Below the pieces are notes generated by a model. It was not told where the DNA came from. It did no database searches and worked only from the letters and a program-made list of their open reading frames with translations. Positions 42,595 to 52,065 of a DNA stretch of 64,000 nucleotides are shown here, one piece after another (the first letter of the stretch is position 1; each line of letters starts with the position of its first letter). The DNA lies in the NCBI GenBank assembly GCA_016125165.1, contig WGMH01000003.1:496001-560000 (forward strand), in the 5' to 3' direction. A program made the translations under genes and the position numbers. Origin of the DNA: Alphaproteobacteria bacterium. GTDB lineage: Bacteria; Pseudomonadota; Alphaproteobacteria; Micropepsales; Micropepsaceae.

Positions 42595-44514
42595 TTATGC
42601 CAAGGCTGCGTGCGCATCCTTTTCGCGGCCAAGCGCACTCAGTGCCCGGGCGACGATGGATTTGGCATCGAGACCGGCAGCTTCATACATGCGCTCCGGT
42701 GTGTCCTGATCCTGAAAGCGATCCGGCAATGTGAGCGGACGGATCTTCAAGCCCTTGTCGAGCAGCCCTTCGAGCGCAAGGAATTGCAGCACATGGCTGG
42801 CGAAGCCGCCGATGGCCCCTTCCTCGATGGTGATGAGGACTTCGTGGTTCTGCACAAGGCGGCGGATCAAATCCGTATCGAGGGGTTTGGCGAACCGCGC
42901 ATCGGCAATCGTGGCCGATAATCCGTAGCCGGACAGTTTATCCGCCGCGATGAGACATTCCGGCAAACGCGCGCCGAAACTGAGAATGGCGATGGAATTG
43001 CCTTCGCGAAGGATGCGGCCCTTGCCGATTTCAAGCGGGGTGCCGCGCGCGGGCCGCTCAACGCCCGTGCCTTCGCCGCGCGGATAGCGGACCGAGGACG
43101 GATGATCGTCGATAGCCGCACAGGTGGCGACCATGTGGGTGAGTTCGGCTTCATCAGAAGCGGCCATCACCACGAAACCTGGCAACGAAGCCAGATAGCC
43201 CACATCGAATGACCCGGCATGGGTGGGACCATCCGCGCCAACCAGACCCGCGCGGTCGATACCAAAGCGCACGGGTAGCGACTGTATCGCCACATCGTGC
43301 ACGACCTGATCGTAAGCGCGCTGCAGGAAGGTCGAATAGATTGCCGCAAACGGCTTCATGCCGTCGGCTGCAAGACCCGCGGCAAACGTCACCGCGTGTT
43401 GCTCGGCAATGCCCACATCGAAGCATCGGCCGGGAAAGCGCTTGGCAAAGAGATCGAGCCCTGTGCCGGAGGGCATGGCCGCGGTGATGGCGCAGACACG
43501 GCTGTCGGCTTCGGCTTCGGCGATCAGCGCCTCGGCGAATACCTTTGTGTAGCTTGGCGCCTTGGCGGGCGTTTTCTTCTGTTCGCCGGTAAGAACGTTG
43601 AATTTGTTGACGCCATGATACTTGTCGGCACTTTCCTCGGCGGGCGCGTAACCCTTGCCCTTCTTTGTCACCACGTGAACGAGGATGGGACCGTTCTGTG
43701 CATCGCGCACATTTTCCAGCACCGGGATCAGATGATCGAGATTGTGACCATCGACCGGGCCGACGTAATAGAAGCCCATTTCCTCGAAAAGCGTGCCGCC
43801 TGTCACAATGCCGCGCGCGAAATGTTCGGCCTTGCGCGCCGTCTCTTCCATCGGCCTGGGCAGAAGATGCGCAAGCTGCTTTCCGATCCGCCGAAAACCG
43901 CGATAGGAGCGGCTTGATATGAGCTTGGCGAGATAGGCGCTCATCGCACCAACAGGCGGCGCGATGGACATGTCGTTGTCATTCAGGATGACGATGAGGC
44001 GCTCCTTGCGTGCGCCAGCATTGTTCATGGCCTCGTAGGCCATCCCTGCGCTCATTGCGCCATCGCCGATGACTGCAACGACGTTGTTGTCCTCGCCCTT
44101 CAGGTCCCGTGCGACGGCAAAACCAAGACCGGCGGAGATGGATGTGGAGGAATGCGCTGCACCGAAGGGATCGTATTCGCTCTCGGCGCGCTTGGTGAAA
44201 CCGGAGAGGCCGCCCCCCTGACGCAGAGTGCGAATGCGATCACGGCGGCCCGTGAGTATCTTGTGCGGATACGCCTGATGGCCGACGTCCCAGATCAGCT
44301 TGTCGCTGGGCGTGTTGAACACTGCATGCAGGGCAACGGTGAGTTCCACAACGCCCAATCCAGCGCCCAGATGCCCGCCGGTCACCGACACCGCATCAAT
44401 CGTTTCCTTGCGCAGTTCATCGGCCAGCTGGCGCAGCTCGTCGCGCGAAAGATCGTGCAGACCGGATGGCGTATCGATACGGTCCAGGAGGCGCGTTGTG
44501 TTGGGAATGTTCAT
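42595..44514 (-). CDS. dxs: 1-deoxy-D-xylulose-5-phosphate synthase
   Basis: 639 residues, normal for DXS. It condenses pyruvate and glyceraldehyde 3-phosphate, with thiamine diphosphate, at the entry of the MEP isoprenoid pathway. Visible blocks are [20 protein letters not shown] near residue 75, the ThDP-binding [20 protein letters not shown] near 150, the central [25 protein letters not shown], and [15 protein letters not shown] in the pyrimidine domain. It sits between ispA upstream and tlyA downstream. Confidence 0.97.
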   Translation of the reverse strand: MNIPNTTRLLDRIDTPSGLHDLSRDELRQLADELRKETIDAVSVTGGHLGAGLGVVELTVALHAVFNTPSDKLIWDVGHQAYPHKILTGRRDRIRTLRQGGGLSGFTKRAESEYDPFGAAHSSTSISAGLGFAVARDLKGEDNNVVAVIGDGAMSAGMAYEAMNNAGARKERLIVILNDNDMSIAPPVGAMSAYLAKLISSRSYRGFRRIGKQLAHLLPRPMEETARKAEHFARGIVTGGTLFEEMGFYYVGPVDGHNLDHLIPVLENVRDAQNGPILVHVVTKKGKGYAPAEESADKYHGVNKFNVLTGEQKKTPAKAPSYTKVFAEALIAEAEADSRVCAITAAMPSGTGLDLFAKRFPGRCFDVGIAEQHAVTFAAGLAADGMKPFAAIYSTFLQRAYDQVVHDVAIQSLPVRFGIDRAGLVGADGPTHAGSFDVGYLASLPGFVVMAASDEAELTHMVATCAAIDDHPSSVRYPRGEGTGVERPARGTPLEIGKGRILREGNSIAILSFGARLPECLIAADKLSGYGLSATIADARFAKPLDTDLIRRLVQNHEVLITIEEGAIGGFASHVLQFLALEGLLDKGLKIRPLTLPDRFQDQDTPERMYEAAGLDAKSIVARALSALGREKDAHAALA

Positions 44515-44541
44515 AAAATCAGCGCTCTGTGCAACGGAACC

Positions 44542-45447
44542 CTACGCGCGCCGGGCGATGGCGAAGCCAGCTGCAGCACGCAAAAGGTCGGCCTTTTCAT
44601 CGAACAAATCAAGGTGACGGATGGCCTGCTGGGACAGCGCGCTGGCTTGCGCCCGCGCACGTTCCGCGCCCATAACCGAAACGACTGTGCGTTTGCCCCT
44701 GGCGTCGTCTTTGCGCGCAGCTTTGCCCATTTCGTCCGCGTTGCCCTCTGCATCCAGAAGATCATCGGCGATCTGAAAGGCGAGCCCCAGATCCTGGCCA
44801 TACGTCACGAGCGCATTGCGCATGGTGGCCGAAGCCTTTCCCATGATCGCGCCCGCTTCGCAGCAGAATGTGATGAGCGCCGCCGTCTTCATGCGTTGCA
44901 GGCGCGTGATTTCCGGCAAGCCGGGCGCACCACCTTCAAACGCGATATCCATCATCTGCCCGCCGACCATGCCGGCATGTCCGGAAACATGCGCCAGCCT
45001 TGCAACCAGTTCGCAGCGGACAAACGGATCGCCATGTGCTTCCGGCGATGCCAGCAATCCGAATGAGAGGGTCAACAGCGCATCACCTGCCAAAATGGCA
45101 GTGGCTTCATCGAAAGCCTTGTGCGTGGAAGGCTTGCCGCGTCGCGTGTCGTCGTCATCCATCGCGGGAAGATCGTCGTGCACAAGCGAATAGGCGTGCA
45201 TGCATTCCACCGCCGCCGCAACGCGCGCCAATCCACGGCGATCAACACCAAACAATCGGCCCGCCTGCAGCACGAGAAATCCACGAAGCCGCTTGCCGCC
45301 ACCAAGCGCCGCGTAACGCATGGCTTCCATCAACCGGGATTCTGGGCCCGCAGGCTTCGGCAGAAGCGTATCTAGTGCGCCTTCGACAAAGCTGGCCGCC
45401 TCCGCAAGCGCAGGCTCAAGCAGGCTCATGGAGGGGTCACGTGCCAT
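44542..45447 (-). CDS. ispA: polyprenyl synthetase, farnesyl/geranylgeranyl diphosphate synthase type
   Basis: 301 residues. The first Asp-rich motif is DDLPAMD at residues 91-97 with extra Asp after it, and the second is IADDLLDAEG near residue 240. The upstream GGGKRLRGFLVL and helix-D contacts match short-chain prenyl transferases, with the two residues inserted in the first Asp motif (DDxxxxD) that mark bacterial FPP synthases. It elongates DMAPP/IPP. It lies 6 bases after xseB and 27 bases before dxs, as in the standard isoprenoid operon. Chain length of the product is inferred. Confidence 0.93.
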   Translation of the reverse strand: MARDPSMSLLEPALAEAASFVEGALDTLLPKPAGPESRLMEAMRYAALGGGKRLRGFLVLQAGRLFGVDRRGLARVAAAVECMHAYSLVHDDLPAMDDDDTRRGKPSTHKAFDEATAILAGDALLTLSFGLLASPEAHGDPFVRCELVARLAHVSGHAGMVGGQMMDIAFEGGAPGLPEITRLQRMKTAALITFCCEAGAIMGKASATMRNALVTYGQDLGLAFQIADDLLDAEGNADEMGKAARKDDARGKRTVVSVMGAERARAQASALSQQAIRHLDLFDEKADLLRAAAGFAIARRA

Positions 45448-45453
45448 GGCAGA

Positions 45454-45711
45454 TCAACCGAGATCCGCCGTTTCGACCCCTGCAGGACCCTTCGCGCCCT
45501 GCACGATCTTCTCCAGCCGGCCTTCCGCCGCCTTCAGGCGTGCTTCGCAATGAGCCTTCAACGCTTGGCCACGCTCGTACAAGGCAATGGAATCGTCCAG
45601 TTCCACCTCCCCCTGCTCCAGCCGGGCCACGATGGACTCCAGTTCCTTCAGGGCCGCTTCAAAACTGAGGGCGCCGACATCGGCAGCCGGAGGGGTGTTT
45701 TTGGCTGGCAT
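45454..45711 (-). CDS. xseB: exodeoxyribonuclease VII small subunit
   Basis: 85 residues. The family block [34 protein letters not shown] is complete. It assembles with XseA (gene at 6460-7881) into the ssDNA exonuclease. It is encoded just after the HDAC-like gene and just before ispA, a gene order found in many proteobacteria. Helical and cytosolic. Separation of xseA and xseB by ~38 kb is normal. Confidence 0.95.
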   Translation of the reverse strand: MPAKNTPPAADVGALSFEAALKELESIVARLEQGEVELDDSIALYERGQALKAHCEARLKAAEGRLEKIVQGAKGPAGVETADLG

Positions 45712-45714
45712 TCC

Positions 45715-46656
45715 TCACGCCTCCATCAGCGCGCGAACATGGGCGGCGGATGAACGCCGCAGGGCTTCGAGGTCATAACCGCCTTCAAGAGCCGAAACAA
45801 CGCGACCACCGGCGCTTTCCGCTGCGATCCGGCAGAGGCCCGCCGTAGCCCATGCGAAGTCCGCCGCATCAAGCCGAAGATCGGCAAGAGGATCAGCCAG
45901 ATGGCCATCGAACCCAGCGGAGATAAACACAAACTCCGGCGCAAAGGCGGCCAATTCCGGGAATATTCGCGTCTCAAAGGCATTCCGAAACTCAGCACTG
46001 CCGCCGCCCGGCGGCAGCGGGGCATTGACGATGTTGCCGGCCACGCCCGTCTCGCTCGCACTGCCCGTGCCCGGATACAGGGGGAACTCATGGGAGGATG
46101 CATAGAAGAGGTCGGGATCGTTCCAGAAGATGTCCTGGGTGCCGTTTCCGTGGTGAACATCAAAATCCACCACCGCCACCCGCCGAAAGCCATGCCGGGC
46201 CCTGGCATGCAGCGCGCCAACTGCCAAATTGTTGAACAAACAGAAGCCCATAGACTGAATCTTCTCGGCATGGTGGCCGGGTGGGCGAATGGCGCAAAAG
46301 GCATTGCGGGCACCGCCTGCCACAACCAGATCGACGGCCGCCACGCAGGCCCCCGCCGCGCGCAGCGCCGCTTCGGCCGAACCCGGCGACATGACGGTGT
46401 CCATCTCGATTTGGACCATCCCGGTTGCGGCTGCGGCCGGTCCAAAGCGGTCCAATACCAGCGCGACATGCGCCGGATCGTGGGCCAGGGACAGCACCTC
46501 CCGGCTGGCAAGGGGCGCCTCAAGCCAGCGCAGCGCCTGAAATTCTGGCGTTTTCAGGCCCTCAAGCACCGCCATCAGACGCTCCGGCGATTCGAAATGT
46601 CCGGCAGGCGGAACATGCCCAAGACAGGCCTGATGCGTGATCACAGCAGTAGACAT
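45715..46656 (-). CDS. histone deacetylase superfamily protein (acetoin utilisation/acetylpolyamine type)
   Basis: 313 residues of the arginase-deacetylase fold. The active-site blocks are IRPPGHHAEKIQSMGFCLFNN (two His), VAVVDFDVHHGNGTQDIFW (zinc Asp/His), ISAGFDGHLADPLADL (zinc Asp) and a final SALEGGYD. A zinc-dependent deacetylase; the substrate is likely an acetylated polyamine or protein lysine, not known here. It is the first gene of the xseB-ispA-dxs operon, with only a 3-base gap to xseB. No signal peptide. Confidence 0.93.
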   Translation of the reverse strand: MSTAVITHQACLGHVPPAGHFESPERLMAVLEGLKTPEFQALRWLEAPLASREVLSLAHDPAHVALVLDRFGPAAAATGMVQIEMDTVMSPGSAEAALRAAGACVAAVDLVVAGGARNAFCAIRPPGHHAEKIQSMGFCLFNNLAVGALHARARHGFRRVAVVDFDVHHGNGTQDIFWNDPDLFYASSHEFPLYPGTGSASETGVAGNIVNAPLPPGGGSAEFRNAFETRIFPELAAFAPEFVFISAGFDGHLADPLADLRLDAADFAWATAGLCRIAAESAGGRVVSALEGGYDLEALRRSSAAHVRALMEA

Positions 46657-46699
46657 TTGAAGACCACGCGGCGTTAAACGATTCGACTACGGAGCATTC

Positions 46700-46718
46700 G
46701 AATTCGCCTGCCGAATTC
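46700..46718. promoter_or_regulatory. perfect 7-bp inverted repeat in the receptor leader
   Basis: GAATTCG (46700-46706), spacer CCTGC, CGAATTC (46712-46718); the left arm also lies in an overlapping CGAATTCG palindrome. It is ~40 bases upstream of the HDAC gene start on - and far (310 bases) from the receptor start, so it is closer to the isoprenoid operon promoter. A dimeric regulator site is plausible. Confidence 0.4.
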
Positions 46719-46889
46719 GTCGCCAAATCCTTAACAGATCACACCGCGCGGATGCACGAAAAAGCCTTAAAATACGGCGGTTTGCGCAATATTTCTCCGA
46801 ATCGGTTTTTGACGATGACGACGCGTCACAGAATTGATGCACAAAAGCCACATAGACCTTGGGAAGCACTGGTAAACGGCAATTCCTTT

Positions 46890-46918
46890 TTGACCCGAAC
46901 CAGTCAACTCCCTTAGCT
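46890..46918 (+). promoter_or_regulatory. possible sigma-70-type promoter for the TonB receptor
   Basis: TTGACC (46890-46895) and TTAGCT (46913-46918) are separated by 17 bases, ending 110 bases before the GTG start. The -35 is close to consensus and the -10 is weak. The leader of about 100 bases downstream leaves room for regulation. Confidence 0.35.
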
Positions 46919-47028
46919 TTGCGCCAAACGGGCATAACTGCGCGCAGCTAGTTGCGTGTGGAACCTACTGCCATCCGGCAGGTCCGTTGATGGCAGTCGT
47001 CGTTACGACAGAACCAAGGGGGTTCAAC

Positions 47029-50000
47029 GTGTATCAATCCAATGAAAGCAAGCGCGGCTTGCGTTCGGCTCTGCTCCTCGGGGCAGCGTCGGTCGCGGCA
47101 ATGGGCTTCTCTGTGCCGGCTTCGGCGCAGGACAGTTCGACGGAAACCGTGGTCGTCACGGGTTCGCGCATTCCGCAGCAAGGCCTGTATTCCAGCTCGC
47201 CGGTGACGGCTGTTGGTCAGCAGGAACTGAAGTTCGAAGGTACGGCGAACGTCGAAAACCTTCTCAACAACCTGCCTGGCGTGTTCGCTGACTACGGTCA
47301 GAATGCGTCGAACGGCGCATCGGGCACGGCAACGGTGAACCTTCGCAACCTCGGCAGCGCCCGTACGCTGGTGCTGGTTGACGGTCGCCGCTTGATGCCT
47401 GGTGACCCGGCGCTGCCCGTCGCCGACTTGAATAACATTCCGGCAGCTCTGGTCGATCACGTTGAAGTCCTGACCGGTGGCGCATCCGCGACCTACGGTT
47501 CGGACGCGTTGGCCGGCGTCGTGAACTTCATTATGCGCAAGGACTTTGAGGGCGTCGAACTCGACGGCCAATGGTCCATCGCGCAGCACGACAACAACAA
47601 TGGCTATCTGCGCAATCTGCAGTCCAGCGTTGGCTACGCCACGGCTCCTTCGAGCGTGTGGGATGGTCAGACGCTTGATGGCACCCTGATCCTCGGCACA
47701 AACACCGCCGACGGCAAGGGTAACATCACGGCCTATGTCGGTTATCGTCACTCCGAACCAATCGTTCAGAACTCCCGAGACGTTTCGGCGTGCGCTCTGG
47801 ATACCAATGGCGCTCTGACGAACTTCCGCTGCGCGGGTTCTTCGAACAAGAACCGCTGGCTGTCGTTTGACAACCTGTTCGGCACTTCGGGCTACGGCAC
47901 ATACGACTACTACCAGACCGGCACGGGTACGCCTGGCTCTGGTGTGTTCTCACCGTATGGCTCGATTCCGGCGCCGACGCGTACTTACAACTATGCGGCG
48001 GTCAACTACTTCCAACGTCCGGATGAACGCTACACGGGTGGCTTCTTCGGTCACTACGAAGTGTCCCCGCTGTTGAACGTCTATGCGGACTTCATGTTCT
48101 CTGACGATCACACCGTGGCGCAGATCGCAGAATCGGGCGCGTTCCTTGCATCCGGTCCGACCTACTTCCCCGGCACCATCTCGCCAGGCTATCTGCAGGT
48201 TAACTGCGAAAACCCACTTATGACGGCCCAGGAAAACCAGGCTCTCTGCGGTGGCTTCACAGCAGCTGCGATCAACCCGGCGACTGGCAACAGCTACTTC
48301 GCTGACTTCGGCGCAGGCGGCCCGCTTGGTAACGGCTACGACACATTCACGGGTTCCTACTGGGATGGCGCGGGTAACATCACGCCGGGCCAGTCGTTGC
48401 TCTGGATTGGTCGTCGTGACTTCGAAGGTGGCAAGCGTCAGGACGACCTGCGTCACACGTCGTACCGTATGGTCCTCGGTGCGAAGGGCGATCTGGGTGG
48501 CGGCTGGGCATACGATCTGTATGCGCAGTACGGCATCACGCTCTACACCGAAACCTACAAGAACGAATGGTCGAAACAGCGCGTTCAGAACGCGTTGCAA
48601 GTGGACCGCGCGACGGGTCAGTGCACGGTCACAGTGCTGCAGATCGATCCGAACTGCGTGCCACTCGACATCTTCAACGGTATCGGTTCGGCCAACAATA
48701 CGGCCGGTCTCGGCTACGTTCTTGCCCAGGGCTTCAAGCAAGGCTGGACGCAGGAACAGGTCATGAGCGGTTCGCTCACTGGCGATCTCGGCGAATGGGG
48801 CGTTCAGTCTCCGTGGGCGAAGTCCCCGGTGGCCCTCGCTCTTGGCGCCGAATACCGCTCGGAAGCGATCCAGCTGGATACCAGCCGCGACTTCCAGACG
48901 GGCGACCTCTACGGTCAGGGTGCCAAGACGCTCCCTGTTCCGAAGTCGTCATTCAACGTTGTCGAAACCTTTGGCGAAGTACGCGTTCCGCTGATCCAGG
49001 GAATGCCGCTTGCTGAAGACCTGACACTTACCGGTGGCTATCGCTACTCCTCGTACAGCTCCGTGGGCGCGGTCCGCTCTTGGAAGTATGGCGCGGAATG
49101 GCAGATCGTCGATGACGTCAAGCTGCGTGGCAGCTTCCAGCGCGCAGTGCGTGCTCCGAACGTGCTTGAATCGTTCGCTCCTGCGAACGTTCAGCTGTTC
49201 GGCGGCTCGGACCCGTGCTCGGCTGCTGGTGGCGTGACGACAGGTCAGTGCGCATCGGTGACCAACGTTGGCACCGGCCTGCTGAACTGCCCGGCCGGTC
49301 AGTGCAACGTGCAGACGGCTGGTAACCCGAACCTCAAGGCCGAAACGTCCGACACGAAGACTTGGGGCATCGTGTTTACCCCGACCTTCCTGGACGGCTT
49401 CACCGCGACCGTCGACTACTTCGACATCAAGGTGGCGGATTACATCGGCGTTGTCGGTCCGAACCAGACGCTGGCAGGTTGCTACACCTCCGGGGATCCG
49501 GTCCAAGAAGCGTTCTATTGCCCGCTGGTCCATCGCGGTGCGACGGGCGCGATCTTCGGCACCGGTTATGTGGACGCTCCGAACGTGAACCTGCCGTACC
49601 TCAGCACCAAGGGCTGGGACTTCGAGACCAACTATCAGACGGATCTCGCGGATCTCGGACTTGGTGACAACGGCAGCATCGCGGCTAACTTCGTTGGCAC
49701 GTTGCTGACGCAGCTCGACACCTTGTCGTCGCAGTTCAGCTCCGTGCTGGCTTGCGAAGGCCTCTACGGCGCGACCTGCGGCACACCGTCTCCGAAGTGG
49801 CGTCATAAGTTGCGCGTGACGTGGTCCTCTCCGTGGGACTTCGATCTGTCGCTCAACTGGCGTCATATCGGTTCGGTCAACTACGATGCTGGTGGCGTTC
49901 CGGCGAAGCTTGGTGGCGTGATCGACTCGTTCGATTACATCGACTTGGCTGCCAACTGGGCCGTCAGCGAGGGTGTGTCCATCCGCGCTGGTGTGAACAA

Positions 50001-50145
50001 CGTGTTCGACAAGGATCCGCCTGCCCTCTCCAGCGGCAGCGCGTTCCCCGAATCGACACCTCCGTTCGGCAACGGCAACACCTATCCGCAGGTGTACGAT
50101 GCTCTGGGCCGCACGATCTTCATCGGCGGTACCATCAAGTACTAA
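47029..50145 (+). CDS. TonB-dependent outer-membrane receptor
   Basis: 1038 residues with a GTG start 6 bases after a strong AAGGGGG site; this gives a clean signal peptide (VYQSNESKRGLRSALLLGAA, cleaved near ASA-QDSS). A TonB box-like ETVVVTGSR follows, then the plug domain (VENLLNNLPGVFADYG, LVLVDGRRLMPG, DHVEVLTGGASATYGSDALAGVVNFI). The 22-strand barrel ends LGRTIFIGGTIKY with a terminal aromatic. It imports an unidentified nutrient with TonB energy. Codons are strongly biased to GGT/CGT/GTT/TCC, unlike the neighbouring genes, as in highly expressed proteins. Two TPR-sulfotransferase genes follow. Confidence 0.95.
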   Translation: MYQSNESKRGLRSALLLGAASVAAMGFSVPASAQDSSTETVVVTGSRIPQQGLYSSSPVTAVGQQELKFEGTANVENLLNNLPGVFADYGQNASNGASGTATVNLRNLGSARTLVLVDGRRLMPGDPALPVADLNNIPAALVDHVEVLTGGASATYGSDALAGVVNFIMRKDFEGVELDGQWSIAQHDNNNGYLRNLQSSVGYATAPSSVWDGQTLDGTLILGTNTADGKGNITAYVGYRHSEPIVQNSRDVSACALDTNGALTNFRCAGSSNKNRWLSFDNLFGTSGYGTYDYYQTGTGTPGSGVFSPYGSIPAPTRTYNYAAVNYFQRPDERYTGGFFGHYEVSPLLNVYADFMFSDDHTVAQIAESGAFLASGPTYFPGTISPGYLQVNCENPLMTAQENQALCGGFTAAAINPATGNSYFADFGAGGPLGNGYDTFTGSYWDGAGNITPGQSLLWIGRRDFEGGKRQDDLRHTSYRMVLGAKGDLGGGWAYDLYAQYGITLYTETYKNEWSKQRVQNALQVDRATGQCTVTVLQIDPNCVPLDIFNGIGSANNTAGLGYVLAQGFKQGWTQEQVMSGSLTGDLGEWGVQSPWAKSPVALALGAEYRSEAIQLDTSRDFQTGDLYGQGAKTLPVPKSSFNVVETFGEVRVPLIQGMPLAEDLTLTGGYRYSSYSSVGAVRSWKYGAEWQIVDDVKLRGSFQRAVRAPNVLESFAPANVQLFGGSDPCSAAGGVTTGQCASVTNVGTGLLNCPAGQCNVQTAGNPNLKAETSDTKTWGIVFTPTFLDGFTATVDYFDIKVADYIGVVGPNQTLAGCYTSGDPVQEAFYCPLVHRGATGAIFGTGYVDAPNVNLPYLSTKGWDFETNYQTDLADLGLGDNGSIAANFVGTLLTQLDTLSSQFSSVLACEGLYGATCGTPSPKWRHKLRVTWSSPWDFDLSLNWRHIGSVNYDAGGVPAKLGGVIDSFDYIDLAANWAVSEGVSIRAGVNNVFDKDPPALSSGSAFPESTPPFGNGNTYPQVYDALGRTIFIGGTIKY

Positions 50146-50167
50146 TCGACACTGTCGATTACTTCTG

Positions 50168-50200
50168 GCGGCGGCCCCAAAAGGGCCGCCGCTTTTTTTT
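50168..50200 (+). terminator. intrinsic terminator after the TonB receptor
   Basis: A perfect 10-bp stem (GCGGCGGCCC at 50168-50177, GGGCCGCCGC at 50183-50192) closes a CAAAA loop and is followed by eight T (50193-50200). Strong rho-independent terminator, so the sulfotransferase genes probably depend on read-through or their own promoter. Confidence 0.92.
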
Positions 50201-50305
50201 GACTTCGCAAATACTCAATAAGCAAGCGCAACCCCACGCAATCGCTGATGGCCAGGCCGCGCCTGAGGGCGGGGACTTTGCAGTCCCTCCAAGCAATGCG
50301 ACAAC

Positions 50306-51991
50306 ATGAAATCCGAGGTCGACGCCTCGATCGAACTGGCCAGACCTGGCACTGAGCACGACATGATTGAAACGGCATCTCAAGAATACTTGCGCCAAGC
50401 AACCGCGGCACTGGAACGATCGGACGTCCGATCCGCAATCACCATCTCGCAACAAGCCCTGGATGCAGGCTTCAATCATCCACTATTCCTGAATCTCAGG
50501 GCTTACTGGTTTGAGGGACAGGGCCGTCATGAAGATGCTCTACGAGATCTCGAGCAGGCCGCGGGCATTGCCCCCAACGACGTTCCGGTCCTCAACGCCT
50601 TGGGGCTCGCGCTTGGGCGCGCTGATCGCATGCAAGAAGCGCAAGCAGTTTTCGACCGCGTCGTAGAGCTCGCTCCCGGTTTTCCGCCCGGACATTTCAA
50701 TAAGGGATGGGCAAGCGAGCGCGTTGGCCGAAGGGATGTTGCAGCAGAAAGTTATCGTCTGGCAATTGCGTTACAGCCCGGTATGGCGCCACCGTACGCT
50801 CACTTGGCGGCGCTTATGGCGCTCCAAAGCAACTGGATTGAAGTACGCAAATTTGGGGAACAAGCTCTGCGGCTGGACCCCCGGCAGACAACTGCGACGA
50901 TCGCGATCACCCGCGCAGATATCGCCGAAAAACAATTCGAAGGAGCCATCAAGAGGCTGAATGAATTGCTCGAGAGCGAGCATGCCCAACCTGAAGACTG
51001 CGCAACGGCTCACATATTGCTTGGGGACATCTACGATCGGATATCCGAATTCCGCAAGGCATACGAACAATACACGGCCGGGAACAATCTTCAGCGAATG
51101 TTACAAAAAGCGCGTTTCGCGGGTCCCGGCAAACGCACAATGCCGATATATCTCGATGAGTTGATCGACTATTTTACCCAGAATCCGAATTGGTTCTCCG
51201 CAAAGCGCGAGACACCAGCAGGGCACAACGCAACCGAGCACTTGTTTGTTCTCGGCTTTCCGCGCTCAGGCACCACACTTCTGGAGGAGATCCTCGCGAC
51301 ACTCCCCAATGTTTCCACGACGCAAGAGCAAGACGGATTAATTGCCGGCGTGCGCGAATATATGAGCGACGCAAACGGACTGAACCGCCTTCGGATGGCA
51401 AAAGAAGACGAATTGGAACCATTTCGGGACGCCTACTGGGAGCGCCTTGAGCAACATGGTATTCGCCGCGCCGGAAATATCGTCGTAGATAAGCATCCCA
51501 ATCACACGGCAAAACTTCCGCTCATTGTCCGTCTGTTCCCCACCGCCAGGATCATCTTTTGTCTTCGCGATCCGCGTGACGTGGTTTGGGGATGTTTCAG
51601 GCAGCGGTTCGAGGAGAACCCGACGAACTTCGAATTCCTGTCGCTCGAGGGCGCGGCGCGAATGTATGACAAGACAATGTGTCTGGCATCGTTGTATTTC
51701 GCCATGCTTCCTTTGTCCGTGCATTGGTCGAAGCATGAGAACCTTGTCGAACATTTCGAAGAGGAATCCCAAGCCATATGCGACTTTGTAGGCCGGAAAT
51801 GGGACGAGAGGATGCGGCACTTTGCAGAGCATGCCCGCTCGCGCTTCATAATTACGCCGAGTGGCGCACAAATCTCGGCCGGGTTAAGTCGTGAAGGCAT
51901 CGGCCGGTGGCGGAACTACCGTCCCTATATGGAATCCGTACTGCCCATCCTCGAGCCGTGGGTTAAGCGCTACGGATATTCACCGTCTTAA
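50306..51991 (+). CDS. TPR-repeat sulfotransferase family protein, copy 1
   Basis: 561 residues. The first ~250 form helical TPR repeats (ALNALGLALGRADRMQEAQAVF, NKGWASERVGRRDVAAESYR, AHILLGDIYDRISEFRKAYE). The C-terminal half is a Sulfotransfer_3-like domain: the PAPS 5'-phosphosulfate loop FVLGFPRSGTTLLEEIL at ~313-325, and the 3'-phosphate segment RIIFCLRDPRDVVWGCFRQRF near 415. The TPR may select a peptide or sugar acceptor. It follows a TonB receptor, a frequent but unexplained pairing in alphaproteobacteria. Less GC-biased than the window average. Confidence 0.88.
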   Translation: MKSEVDASIELARPGTEHDMIETASQEYLRQATAALERSDVRSAITISQQALDAGFNHPLFLNLRAYWFEGQGRHEDALRDLEQAAGIAPNDVPVLNALGLALGRADRMQEAQAVFDRVVELAPGFPPGHFNKGWASERVGRRDVAAESYRLAIALQPGMAPPYAHLAALMALQSNWIEVRKFGEQALRLDPRQTTATIAITRADIAEKQFEGAIKRLNELLESEHAQPEDCATAHILLGDIYDRISEFRKAYEQYTAGNNLQRMLQKARFAGPGKRTMPIYLDELIDYFTQNPNWFSAKRETPAGHNATEHLFVLGFPRSGTTLLEEILATLPNVSTTQEQDGLIAGVREYMSDANGLNRLRMAKEDELEPFRDAYWERLEQHGIRRAGNIVVDKHPNHTAKLPLIVRLFPTARIIFCLRDPRDVVWGCFRQRFEENPTNFEFLSLEGAARMYDKTMCLASLYFAMLPLSVHWSKHENLVEHFEEESQAICDFVGRKWDERMRHFAEHARSRFIITPSGAQISAGLSREGIGRWRNYRPYMESVLPILEPWVKRYGYSPS

Positions 51992-52065
51992 CGCTTTGCT
52001 TTCTAGCTTAGTGTCAGTTTGCTAATAAGGTTTTGAAGATTCAGTCCGAGAAGGCTCCATCGCAC

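Larger units (their letters stand above)
46657..47028. other. 372-base gap between the HDAC-like gene and the TonB receptor
   Basis: It holds the divergent promoters of the HDAC/isoprenoid operon (-) and the TonB receptor (+). Contents I can name: a perfect inverted repeat GAATTCG-N5-CGAATTC at 46700-46718, a sigma-70-like pair at 46890-46918, and the receptor ribosome-binding site AAGGGGG at 47016-47022. The region is noticeably AT-richer than the coding DNA. No convincing small gene. Confidence 0.6.

Noticed and set aside
42595..45447. Other frames overlapping dxs and ispA, such as 44152-45066 on +
   Set aside because: They are antisense shadows of the well-supported enzymes and have no ribosome-binding site or recognisable domain.
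46990..47028. Longer ATG/TTG starts for the TonB receptor
   Set aside because: They add a charged N-terminus in front of the signal peptide and lack the strong AAGGGGG site that precedes the GTG at 47029.
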